Below, in pieces: positions 1-7,145 of a DNA stretch of 13,146 nucleotides. The translations under genes were made by a program, and so were the position numbers. The number at the start of each line of letters is the position of its first letter. The stretch's first letter is position 1. The notes under the pieces are model-generated. The model had not been told where the DNA came from and searched no databases. It worked only from the letters and a program-made list of their open reading frames with translations. This DNA comes from an uncultured Oscillospiraceae bacterium. Lineage in GTDB: Bacteria > Bacillota > Clostridia > Oscillospirales > Oscillospiraceae. The stretch is taken from assembly GCA_905205085.1 (NCBI GenBank), contig CAJLCG010000064.1, positions 1 through 13,146 of the forward strand, written 5' to 3'.

Positions 1-8
1 AATCCGGC

Positions 9-36
9 ACATATTTTACCCTGCACCGCATAGAAT
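9..36 (+). promoter_or_regulatory. Candidate sigma-E (mother-cell sporulation) promoter
   Basis: ACATATT at 9-15 resembles the sigma-E -35 element (K-M-ATATT). After 13 bases, CATAGAAT at 29-36 matches the -10 consensus CATACAAT at 7 of 8 positions. The site lies 52 bases upstream of the small gene at 89 and I see no competing sigma-A promoter. A small 5-bp hairpin (47-51 with 56-60) lies in the presumed leader. This is a sequence match only, and the organism's ability to sporulate is inferred. Confidence 0.45.
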
Positions 37-88
37 GGTCTGTATGCCGGCAAACGCCGGACGACACTACCCAAGGAGGCGAAAACAA

Positions 89-205
89 ATGGAAGATACC
101 GCCATGTACAATACCCATTCCCATATGCAGATCCCCGTCCCTGCGCCCAAGGATCTGGATGATCTGATTTTCCAGGGCGAGGTGTGGCTCATCAGCGATC
201 GCTGA
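89..205 (+). CDS. 38-residue peptide of unknown function, possibly sporulation-linked
   Basis: I do not recognise a family. The frame starts at ATG 89 with an ideal ribosome site (AAGGAGG, 73-79, ten bases upstream) and ends in TGA. A perfect hairpin follows directly, so the unit is framed by translation and termination signals. The 38-residue product is acidic to neutral. It has a His-rich N-terminal part (YNTHSHMQIP, residues 7-16), a Pro-rich middle, and an amphipathic acidic end with one Trp (W33). It has no signal peptide, membrane segment or Cys. The upstream sigma-E-like promoter suggests mother-cell expression during sporulation, for example as a small coat-associated peptide, but no motif proves this. 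It is a single-gene unit, separate from prfB. Confidence 0.6.
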   Translation: MEDTAMYNTHSHMQIPVPAPKDLDDLIFQGEVWLISDR

Positions 206-206
206 G

Positions 207-236
207 GGCGGTCTCCCTGTGGGAGACCGCCTTATA
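207..236 (+). terminator. Intrinsic terminator after the 38-residue peptide gene
   Basis: Perfect 11-bp GC-rich stem (207-217 with 221-231) around a TGT loop, starting one base after the stop codon. The trailing T-tract is weak (TTATATT), so termination may be partial. Confidence 0.65.
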
Positions 237-304
237 TTGTCCAGCACCAGCCGGGTCTTTTTCCATCTCTTCCTCGTGAAAATTCCTGATTTTTCCCCCG
301 GGGG

Positions 305-333
305 TTTACTTTTCTTTCCCGGTCAGATATAAT
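305..333 (+). promoter_or_regulatory. Sigma-A-type promoter for prfB
   Basis: A perfect -10 TATAAT at 328-333 lies 17 bases after TTTACT (305-310), a 4-of-6 match to TTGACA. Transcription would start near 340, giving a leader of about 60 nt that contains a small hairpin (356-360 with 364-368). Confidence 0.7.
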
Positions 334-398
334 ATTTTAGCTGAATTTTCATGTTTTCCCACCGGGAAGTTTATTTTGTTAAAGAGAGTGAGGACCCT

Positions 399-1520
399 AT
401 GCTTCAATTCGACGAGTACAAAGTCAAGCTGAACAATCTGGCCCCCACCTTGGAGAAGCTGGGCCAGGCCCTGGACCTGGAGAGCGCCGAGCGGGAGCTG
501 GATATGCTCCAGGCCGAGTCGGCCGCCGACGGCTTCTGGAACAATTTGGAGAAGGCCCAGAAGGTGCAGCAGCGCATCAAGACCCTCCAGACCAAGGTGG
601 ACAAGCACCATAAGCGCAAGCAGCACTGGGACGACCTGATGGCCCTGTGCGAGATGGGCAACGAGTTTGAGGACGAGTCTCTGGTCCCCGAGCTGGAGGA
701 GGGCTACGCCGCCCTGGAGGCGGAGATGGAGGAGGCCCGGCTGCAGACCCTGCTCACCGGCGAGTATGACAGCTCCAACGTCATCCTGACCATCCACCCC
801 GGCGCCGGCGGCACCGAGGCCCAGGACTGGGCCCAGATGCTCTACCGTATGTACACCCGCTGGACCGAGCGCCACGGCTTTACCTACCAGATCATGGACT
901 ACCAGGACGGCGACGAGGCGGGCATCAAGTCGGCCACCATTATGATCGAGGGCGAGAACGCCTACGGCTACCTGCGGGGTGAGCACGGCGTGCACCGTCT
1001 GGTGCGCGTGTCCCCCTTTGACGCCAACGCCCGCCGCCAGACCTCCTTCGCTTCTGTGGAGGTCATGCCCGACCTGCCCGAGGACGTGGAGGTGGAGATC
1101 CGCCCCGAGGACATCGAGATGCAGGTCTACCGCGCCAGCGGCGCCGGCGGCCAGCACGTTAACAAGACCTCCTCCGCTGTGCGTCTGATTCACAAGCCCA
1201 CCGGCATCGTGGTCGCCTCCCAGCAGGAGCGCTCCCAGTTCCAGAACAAGGACAACTGTATGAAGATGCTGCGTGCCAAGCTGGTGGAATTGCAGATGCA
1301 GGAGAAGGCGGAGAAGATCTCCGACCTGAAGGGCGTGCAGCTGAAGATCGAGTGGGGCAGCCAGATCCGCTCCTACGTCTTCATGCCCTATCAGCTGGTG
1401 AAGGACAACCGCACCGCCTACGAGACCAGCAACATCGGCGCCGTGATGGACGGTGAGCTGGACGGCTTCATCAACGCCTACCTCACCGCCGAGGCCACCG
1501 GAAACTGGGCGGAAAAATAA
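399..1520 (+). CDS. prfB: Peptide chain release factor 2 (RF2), no programmed frameshift
   Basis: RF2 recognises UGA and UAA stop codons on the ribosome and triggers release of the finished protein. The product is 373 residues, close to the 365 of E. coli RF2. The stop-codon reading tripeptide SPF is at residues 205-207. The catalytic GGQ is at 250-252 inside ASGAGGQHVNKT. Residue 246 is Ala, as in most bacteria (E. coli K-12 has Thr). ATG 399 is chosen because it follows a purine-rich site (GAGAGTGAGG, ending at 393) and gives the usual RF2 N-terminus. An in-frame ATG at 351 has no ribosome site. The gene is a single open frame: Leu25-Asp26, where most bacteria carry CTT-TGA-C, is encoded here by CTG GAC (471-476). 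It has its own promoter and terminator. Confidence 0.97.
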   Translation: MLQFDEYKVKLNNLAPTLEKLGQALDLESAERELDMLQAESAADGFWNNLEKAQKVQQRIKTLQTKVDKHHKRKQHWDDLMALCEMGNEFEDESLVPELEEGYAALEAEMEEARLQTLLTGEYDSSNVILTIHPGAGGTEAQDWAQMLYRMYTRWTERHGFTYQIMDYQDGDEAGIKSATIMIEGENAYGYLRGEHGVHRLVRVSPFDANARRQTSFASVEVMPDLPEDVEVEIRPEDIEMQVYRASGAGGQHVNKTSSAVRLIHKPTGIVVASQQERSQFQNKDNCMKMLRAKLVELQMQEKAEKISDLKGVQLKIEWGSQIRSYVFMPYQLVKDNRTAYETSNIGAVMDGELDGFINAYLTAEATGNWAEK

Positions 1521-1536
1521 CGATTTTTGAAAAAAT

Positions 1537-1569
1537 GCCTGGAACAGCCCCGCTGTTTCAGGCTTTTTT
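1537..1569 (+). terminator. Intrinsic terminator of prfB
   Basis: Near-perfect stem of 12 pairs with one G-T pair (1537-1548 with 1552-1563), followed by six T. A run of A precedes the stem. It begins 16 bases after the prfB stop and separates prfB from prfC. Confidence 0.9.
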
Positions 1570-1583
1570 GTATTTCCGCCCCC

Positions 1584-1612
1584 TTGTGTGAAGGTGCGGA
1601 ATATGGTAAAAT
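1584..1612 (+). promoter_or_regulatory. Sigma-A-type promoter for prfC and downstream genes
   Basis: TTGTGT (1584-1589), 17-base spacer, TAAAAT (1607-1612). It lies between the prfB terminator and the prfC start. No comparable promoter or terminator is evident until 7780, so it may drive prfC, the HAD gene and the Rnf-like cluster. Confidence 0.6.
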
Positions 1613-1663
1613 AACTTGTTTATATGCTGGTTTTCCCCCATTCCTTCCATCGGAGGTTTTGAT

Positions 1664-3271
1664 ATGTCACAATACGAGTCTGAAATCAAGCGCAGAAGAA
1701 CCTTTGCTATTATTTCTCACCCCGACGCCGGTAAGACCACCCTCACCGAGAAGTTCCTTCTCTACGGCGGAGCCATCGCCCAGGCCGGCCAGGTCAAGGG
1801 CAAGAAAAACACCCGCGCCGCCACCTCCGACTGGATGGAGATTGAGAAGCAGCGCGGTATTTCCGTCACCTCCTCCGTGATGCAGTTCCAGTATGAGGGC
1901 TTCTGCATCAACATCCTGGACACCCCCGGCCACCAGGACTTCTCCGAGGACACCTACCGCACCCTCATGGCCGCCGACAGCGCGGTGATGGTCATCGACG
2001 CCGCCAAGGGCGTGGAGGCCCAGACCCGGAAGCTCTTTAAGGTGTGCGCCATGCGGGATATTCCCATCTTCACCTTCATCAACAAGATGGACCGGGAGGC
2101 CCGGGACCCCTTTGAGCTGTGCGAGGAGCTGGAGAAGGAGCTGGGCATCGACACCTATGCCATGAACTGGCCCATCGGCTGCGGTAAGGAGTTCAAGGGC
2201 GTGTACGACCGCCAGAACCGGAAGGTCATCCACTTCACCTCCAACACCAACGCCAAGGCGGCCACTGCCACCGTCATCGAGCCTGACGATCCCGCCCTGG
2301 CCGACCTGATCGGGGCCTCCAAGCGGGACCAGCTGGTGGACGAGATCGACCTGCTGGACGGCGCCTCCTGCGACTTTGATCTGGAGCGGGTGCGCCACGG
2401 TAAGCTGTCCCCCGTGTTCTTCGGCTCCGCCCTCACCAACTTCGGCGTGGAGCCCTTCCTGGAGGAGTTTTTGCGCATGACCACTGCGCCCCTGCCCCGA
2501 AAGGCGGGAGACGAGATCATCGACTCCTTTGACGAGGACTTCTCCGCCTTCGTCTTTAAGATTCAGGCCAACATGAACAAGGCCCACCGGGACCGCATCG
2601 CCTTTATGCGTATCGTCTCCGGCAAGTTCCAGGCGGACAAGGAGGTCTACCACGTCCAGGGCGGCAAGAAGATTCGCCTCTCCCGGCCCCAACAGCTGAT
2701 GGCCGCCGAGCGGGAAATCATTGAGGAGGCCTACGCCGGCGACATCATCGGCGTGTTTGACCCCGGCATCTTCTCCATCGGCGACACCCTGTGTACCCCC
2801 AGCAAAAAGTTTAAGTTCGACCCTATCCCCACCTTTGCTCCCGAGCACTTCCAGCGCATTCGCTCCATTGACACCATGAAGCGCAAGCAGTTCCTCAAGG
2901 GCGTGGAGCAGATCGCCCAGGAGGGCGCCATCCAGATCTTCAAGACCCCCTACTCCGGCATGGAGGAGGTCATTGTGGGCGTGGTGGGCACCCTGCAGTT
3001 TGACGTGCTGGAGTACCGCCTGCGCAGCGAGTACAACGTGGAGCTGTACAAGGAGGGCCTGCCCTACGAGTACCTGCGGTGGATCGTCAAGGAGGACGAG
3101 GACGCCCCCGCCCTCAAGGAGGAGGACCTGCTCCTCCCCAACGACGCCAAGCTGGTGGAGGATTACAAGGGCAACCAGCTGCTGCTGTTTGCCTCCCAGT
3201 GGTCTATCCAGTGGGTGCAGGACCGGAACAAGAATTTGAAGCTGGCCGAGTTCGGCGGCGCGAGGTTTTAA
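1664..3271 (+). CDS. prfC: Peptide chain release factor 3 (RF3), GTPase
   Basis: RF3 is a cytoplasmic translational GTPase that removes RF1 or RF2 from the ribosome after release. The product is 535 residues, like E. coli RF3 (529). GTPase motifs appear in order: P-loop SHPDAGKTT at 18-26, switch region RGISVTSS at 64-71, DTPGH at 86-90 and NKMD at 140-143. The EF-Tu-like second domain and the RF3-specific C-terminal domain follow. ATG 1664 is chosen because it follows GGAGG (1652-1656) and gives the typical start MSQYESEIKRRRTFAIISHP. The longer in-frame start at 1616 has no ribosome site. It lies next to prfB, whose product it recycles, but has its own promoter. The HAD gene begins three bases after its stop. 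Confidence 0.97.
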   Translation: MSQYESEIKRRRTFAIISHPDAGKTTLTEKFLLYGGAIAQAGQVKGKKNTRAATSDWMEIEKQRGISVTSSVMQFQYEGFCINILDTPGHQDFSEDTYRTLMAADSAVMVIDAAKGVEAQTRKLFKVCAMRDIPIFTFINKMDREARDPFELCEELEKELGIDTYAMNWPIGCGKEFKGVYDRQNRKVIHFTSNTNAKAATATVIEPDDPALADLIGASKRDQLVDEIDLLDGASCDFDLERVRHGKLSPVFFGSALTNFGVEPFLEEFLRMTTAPLPRKAGDEIIDSFDEDFSAFVFKIQANMNKAHRDRIAFMRIVSGKFQADKEVYHVQGGKKIRLSRPQQLMAAEREIIEEAYAGDIIGVFDPGIFSIGDTLCTPSKKFKFDPIPTFAPEHFQRIRSIDTMKRKQFLKGVEQIAQEGAIQIFKTPYSGMEEVIVGVVGTLQFDVLEYRLRSEYNVELYKEGLPYEYLRWIVKEDEDAPALKEEDLLLPNDAKLVEDYKGNQLLLFASQWSIQWVQDRNKNLKLAEFGGARF

Positions 3272-3274
3272 GCC

Positions 3275-4102
3275 ATGGCGCCCAAATTGATCCTCGCCGA
3301 CCTGGACGGCACCCTGCTCGACGAGGAAAAACATCTTACCCCCCGCAGCCGCGCCGCCCTGGAGCGCGCCGCCGCTGCGGGCTGCCAAGTGGTCATCGCC
3401 ACGGGGCGGTTTTTCGGGGGCGTGCCCGACTTTTTGAAGGAGCTTCCCTTCCTGCGCTACTTTATTTTGATGAACGGGGCCAAGGTGTATGACCGGGAGA
3501 CTGACACGGTCCTCTACCGGGCCGAGATCCCCCTGGACACCGCCCAGGCGGTCTACCGCCTGATGGACGGCCTGGGCTGCACCGTGGACTGCTACCAGAA
3601 CGACCGGGGCATCATGCCCCGGAACTATCTGGACCACCTGGAGCACTATATCCCCGACCCGGTGGTGCGCACGATCATCGCCCCCAACCGCCTGCCGGTG
3701 GACGACCTGCCCACCGCCATGGCCCAGGGCGGGGACACGGTGCAGAAAATGCAGTTCTTTTTCCCCGACCTGGAGCTGCGGCCTCAGGCCATGAAGCTGC
3801 TTGCAGAGCAGTTCCCTCATCTCATCCAGTCCATCTCCCTGCCCACCAACCTGGAGCTCAACGCCCCCGGTGCCACAAAGGGAGACGCCCTGGAGGCCCT
3901 GTGCCGCCATCTGGGGCTGGACCTGCTGGAATCCGCCGCCTTTGGCGACGGCACCAACGACCTGACCATGATCCAGAAGGCCGGGGTAGGGGTGGCCATG
4001 GCCAACGCCGCTCCGGATGTGCTCCAGCGGGCCGATCTGGTGGCCCCCTCCAACCGGGAGGACGGCGTGGCCCAGATCCTGGAGCAGTGGTTCCCTCGAT
4101 AA
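3275..4102 (+). CDS. HAD-superfamily hydrolase, Cof type (IIB)
   Basis: Predicted cytoplasmic phosphatase of 275 residues, typical for the Cof group, which acts on small phosphorylated metabolites such as sugar phosphates or FMN. All HAD motifs are present: DLDGT at 9-13 (nucleophile D9, acid-base D11), IATGR as motif II, Lys202 in TKGDAL, and GDGTND at 225-229 with the metal-binding aspartates. The segment between motifs II and III is the usual C2 cap that sets substrate choice, so the substrate cannot be read from sequence. The start lies three bases after the prfC stop, with the purine-rich stretch inside the prfC end, which points to translational coupling. I see no functional link to RF3. 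Confidence 0.93.
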   Translation: MAPKLILADLDGTLLDEEKHLTPRSRAALERAAAAGCQVVIATGRFFGGVPDFLKELPFLRYFILMNGAKVYDRETDTVLYRAEIPLDTAQAVYRLMDGLGCTVDCYQNDRGIMPRNYLDHLEHYIPDPVVRTIIAPNRLPVDDLPTAMAQGGDTVQKMQFFFPDLELRPQAMKLLAEQFPHLIQSISLPTNLELNAPGATKGDALEALCRHLGLDLLESAAFGDGTNDLTMIQKAGVGVAMANAAPDVLQRADLVAPSNREDGVAQILEQWFPR

Positions 4103-4144
4103 CGATACGCCAGACTCGCCCCCGCGGGGCTATGGAGGCAAGCT

Positions 4145-5458
4145 ATGAGAACTCGATTTTTAGGCGGGGTTCACCCCACCTCCCATAAGGAAAGCACCCG
4201 GCGCAAGCCCATCGTGCCCCTGGAGGAGCCGCCCAAAGAGGTGGTCATTCCTCTGGTGATGTGCGCGGAGGGAGGCGCGGAGCCGGTGGTGAAGAAGGGC
4301 GATCTGGTCTCCGTGGGCCAGGTCATCGCCAAGCCCACCGGCGACGGGGTATATGTCCACGCCAGCGTGTCCGGGCGGGTGAAGGCCATCGAGCCCCGCC
4401 CCCACCCCTGGGGCGGCAAGTGGGATGCGGTGGTCATTGAAAATGACTTCAAGAACACCCCCTATCCCGACCTGCCCCTGCCCATGGACTGGGAGCGGAT
4501 GAACCGGGAGGAGGCCCTGGAGCGCATCTGCCAGGCGGGCATCACCAGCCTGGGTGGCGGCGCCAGCCCCACCCACCTGCGCATCCGCCAGGCGGTAGGC
4601 AAGACGGAGGTCCTCATTGTCAACGCCGCCGAGTGTGAGCCCTATCTCACCGCCGACCACCGCCTGCTGCTGGAGAAGGGCGACCAGATCCTCCAGGGCG
4701 TACAGATGGTCAGCCGCCTGGTCCGGGCGGAGAAGGCCATCCTGGTGGTGGCGGGGGACAAGCTCAACGCCGTGGAATTTTTGGAGCGCCGCCTGCGCCG
4801 GAAAAAGCGGGAGGTGGAGCTGGTCACCATCCAGACCCGCTACCCCTTAGGGATGGAAAAGCAGCTCATCCGCGCCGTCACCGGCCGGGAGGTCTCCCCG
4901 GGCCAGTCGGCCCTGGATGTGGGCTGCGCCGTGTTTAACGTGGCCACGGTATACGCCATCCGCCACGCCCTGCTCACCGGCGAGCCCCTCACTCACCGGG
5001 CGGTCACCGTCAGCGGCGGGGCGGTGGCCCGGCCCCGAAACCTGTGGGTGCCCATCGGCACCCCGCTGCGCTGCCTGCTCCAGGCGGCGGGCGGCCTGCG
5101 GGAGAAGGCGGCTGTCACCCTCACCGGCGGGCCCATGAACGGCCTCATTCAGGAGGATCTGGACGCCCCGGTGGTAAAGAACACCAACGCCCTGCTGTGC
5201 CTCACCGAGCAGGAGCACAACGTCAACCAGCCTGAGATGGTGTGCGTCAAGTGCGGCCACTGTGTCTCCGCCTGTCCCATGGACTTAAACCCCGTACTGG
5301 TCTACCGGGCCATGCGCCTGGGGGAGAAGGAGCTGCTGGCGGGCCTGCACCTGGAGGACTGCATGGACTGCGGGTGCTGCTCCTACATCTGTCCCTCCCA
5401 CATCCCCCTGATGGACCTGATGCGCCAGGCCAAGAAAGAAGGTGCATCCCATGACTGA
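4145..5458 (+). CDS. rnfC: RnfC-like electron transport subunit, two 4Fe-4S clusters
   Basis: RnfC is the cytoplasmic peripheral subunit of the Rnf complex that binds NADH and flavin and carries two [4Fe-4S] clusters. The 437-residue product has the N-terminal barrel-sandwich part (GGVHPTSHKESTR at 7-19), the nucleotide-binding core with NAAECEPYLT (160-169), and a C-terminal ferredoxin-like region. Its two complete CxxCxxCxxxCP motifs use Cys367, 370, 373, 377 and Cys406, 409, 412, 416. The glycine-rich loop that usually reads G-L/M-GGAxFPTH reads LGGGASPTH (136-144), so the Phe is Ser. GGAGG (4134-4138) precedes the start. The next gene overlaps its last eight bases. The gap from the HAD gene is 42 bases, with only a 5-bp GC hairpin (4118-4130), so co-transcription is likely. 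Confidence 0.92.
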   Translation: MRTRFLGGVHPTSHKESTRRKPIVPLEEPPKEVVIPLVMCAEGGAEPVVKKGDLVSVGQVIAKPTGDGVYVHASVSGRVKAIEPRPHPWGGKWDAVVIENDFKNTPYPDLPLPMDWERMNREEALERICQAGITSLGGGASPTHLRIRQAVGKTEVLIVNAAECEPYLTADHRLLLEKGDQILQGVQMVSRLVRAEKAILVVAGDKLNAVEFLERRLRRKKREVELVTIQTRYPLGMEKQLIRAVTGREVSPGQSALDVGCAVFNVATVYAIRHALLTGEPLTHRAVTVSGGAVARPRNLWVPIGTPLRCLLQAAGGLREKAAVTLTGGPMNGLIQEDLDAPVVKNTNALLCLTEQEHNVNQPEMVCVKCGHCVSACPMDLNPVLVYRAMRLGEKELLAGLHLEDCMDCGCCSYICPSHIPLMDLMRQAKKEGASHD

Positions 5459-7109
5459 CTCCAGACCTGTTATTCGCCGCCGGCCTCCCCAGATCGCCCA
5501 GGTGTCCAGCATCTCCAGCACCATGCTGGATGTGATCGTGGCCCTGCTGCCCGCCCTGGGCATGGCGGTCTACCTCTTCGGCATCCGGGTACTGGCCCTG
5601 ACAGCGGTGAGCGTCATCACCTGTGTGGCGGCCGAGTATCTCTACTGCCGCCTGCGTAAGCTCCCTGACTCCACCCAGGACCTGTCCGCCTGCGTCACCG
5701 GCCTGCTGCTGGCCATGACCCTGCCCGTCACCGCCCCCTACTGGGCGCCGGTGCTGGGGGGCGTGTTTGCCATCGTGGTGGTCAAGCAGCTCTACGGCGG
5801 CCTGGGCCGCAACTTTATGAACCCTGCCCTGGCCGGGCGGATGCTGCTGACTACCTTCCCCGGGCTCATGACCCGCTGGGTGGATGCCTTTCAGCGCCCC
5901 GGCCTGCTGTCCACCGCCGACGCGGTGACCTCCGCCACCCCCATGTCCTACCTTCACAACGGCCAGCTGCCCCCCCAGAGCGTGGGCCAGCTGCTCATGG
6001 GCCAGCACGGAGGCGCTATGGGCGGTGTGGCGGTAATGATGCTGATTTTGGGCGGCCTCTACTTAGTGGCCCGCCGGGTCATCCAGCCCCGGGCCCCTCT
6101 GGCCTTCCTGGCCACCGTGGCCCTGCTCACCTTCCTGTTCCCCCAGGGGGACGGAGGGCGTGTGGCCTGGATGCTGGCCCAGCTGTTCAGCGGCGGACTG
6201 ATGCTGGGGGCCATCTTCATGGCCTCCGACTACACCACCACCCCCGTCACTCCCCGGGGCCAGGTCCTCTTTGGGGTGGGGTGCGGCCTGCTCACCGTGC
6301 TGCTGCGCTACTTCGGCTCCTACCCCGACGGGGTGGGCTGGGCCATCCTCACCATGAACTGCTGCGTGTGGCTGCTGGACCGCACCGGAATGCCCCGCCG
6401 CTTCGGCGTGGGCCGGTTTGCCGCCACTCGGGCCCAGGTGGCCCAGGTGCGTGAGAGTTTGGCGGAGATTAAATTCGTCAAGCCCCAGCTGCGCATCTTC
6501 TCCCGTGCGGGGGAGGGCACTATGCCCGGCGAGGGCTATCTGGACGAGCTGCGCCTTAAGGTCCGCCACGGCGGTGCTCTGGCCGTGACGGTGGCCCTGA
6601 TGGCCGGTCTGGTCTTTGGGGTACACGAGCTCACCGACTTTGATACGGTGCGCACCGAGACCAAGCTCCAGCAGGAGCTGCTCTCTCAGGTGATGCCAGA
6701 GGCCACCACCCGCACCGAGACTCCCTACCGGGCCTCCGGCGCGCTGAGCATCACTGCCGGCTACAACAACAGCGGGCTGGTGGGCTACTGCGTGGAGGTC
6801 CAGGCCCACGGCTTCGGCGGTCTGATGACTGCGGTGGTGGGCGTGAACACCAACGGCGAGGTCACCGGCGTGGCCATCACCAGCCACAACGAGACGCTCA
6901 GCGTGGGCACTCAGGCCCTGGAGAGCGACTATCTGGACCAGTACAAGGGCAAGTCGGGCACCATCCGCTCCTCGGGCAGCAACGCGGTGGACACCATCTC
7001 CGGCGCCACCGCCACCTGCGAAGCCATCACCGACTGCGTCAACCAGGCCCTGTCCATTGTGGCCAATCTGGATACGGAGGGCGTGGAATATGTGGACGGC
7101 GAAGTGTAA
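5451..7109 (+). CDS. RnfD-RnfG fusion, double-flavin membrane subunit
   Basis: In canonical Rnf, RnfD (about ten membrane helices) and RnfG (one helix plus an outside FMN domain) are separate, each with FMN esterified to a Thr. Here one 552-residue frame holds both. Residues about 20-315 match RnfD: GRNFMNPAL (119-127), flavin site SATP (161-164, Thr163) and SDYTTTPVT (259-267). A hydrophilic linker (about 320-372) leads to the RnfG helix (about 377-392). The FMN domain follows, with GYCVEV.AHGFGGLM and SGAT (517-520, Thr520). Two canonical motifs have changed: RnfD GSxGETS reads GGAMGGVAV (187-195), and RnfG HxETPGLG reads HNETLSVG (479-486). ATG 5451 has an AGAAGG-like site eight bases upstream and overlaps rnfC by eight bases. 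A GTG at 5442 is possible but poorly placed. Confidence 0.93.
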   Translation: MTDSRPVIRRRPPQIAQVSSISSTMLDVIVALLPALGMAVYLFGIRVLALTAVSVITCVAAEYLYCRLRKLPDSTQDLSACVTGLLLAMTLPVTAPYWAPVLGGVFAIVVVKQLYGGLGRNFMNPALAGRMLLTTFPGLMTRWVDAFQRPGLLSTADAVTSATPMSYLHNGQLPPQSVGQLLMGQHGGAMGGVAVMMLILGGLYLVARRVIQPRAPLAFLATVALLTFLFPQGDGGRVAWMLAQLFSGGLMLGAIFMASDYTTTPVTPRGQVLFGVGCGLLTVLLRYFGSYPDGVGWAILTMNCCVWLLDRTGMPRRFGVGRFAATRAQVAQVRESLAEIKFVKPQLRIFSRAGEGTMPGEGYLDELRLKVRHGGALAVTVALMAGLVFGVHELTDFDTVRTETKLQQELLSQVMPEATTRTETPYRASGALSITAGYNNSGLVGYCVEVQAHGFGGLMTAVVGVNTNGEVTGVAITSHNETLSVGTQALESDYLDQYKGKSGTIRSSGSNAVDTISGATATCEAITDCVNQALSIVANLDTEGVEYVDGEV

Positions 7110-7145
7110 GTCCCCATTCCCCCGGAAATGGAAGGAGGCAGTCCT

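Noticed and set aside
351..398. Upstream in-frame ATG for prfB adding 16 residues
   Set aside because: No ribosome site; it lies in the leader just after the promoter, and the added residues are not RF2-like.
306..1193. 295-codon minus-strand open frame opposite prfB
   Set aside because: Antisense shadow of prfB that runs through its promoter; no motifs.
1667..3910. 747-codon open frame on the minus strand across prfC and the HAD gene
   Set aside because: It is antisense to two clear genes, reads as Leu/Val/Gly/His-rich text with no family motif, and arises from the GC-rich third positions of the real genes.
4118..4130. 5-bp GC hairpin between the HAD gene and rnfC as a possible terminator
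   Set aside because: No T-run follows and the rnfC ribosome site comes directly after, so termination is unlikely.
5442..5450. GTG start three codons before ATG for the RnfD-RnfG fusion
   Set aside because: The AGAAGG-like site ends right at the GTG, leaving no spacing; ATG 5451 is spaced properly.
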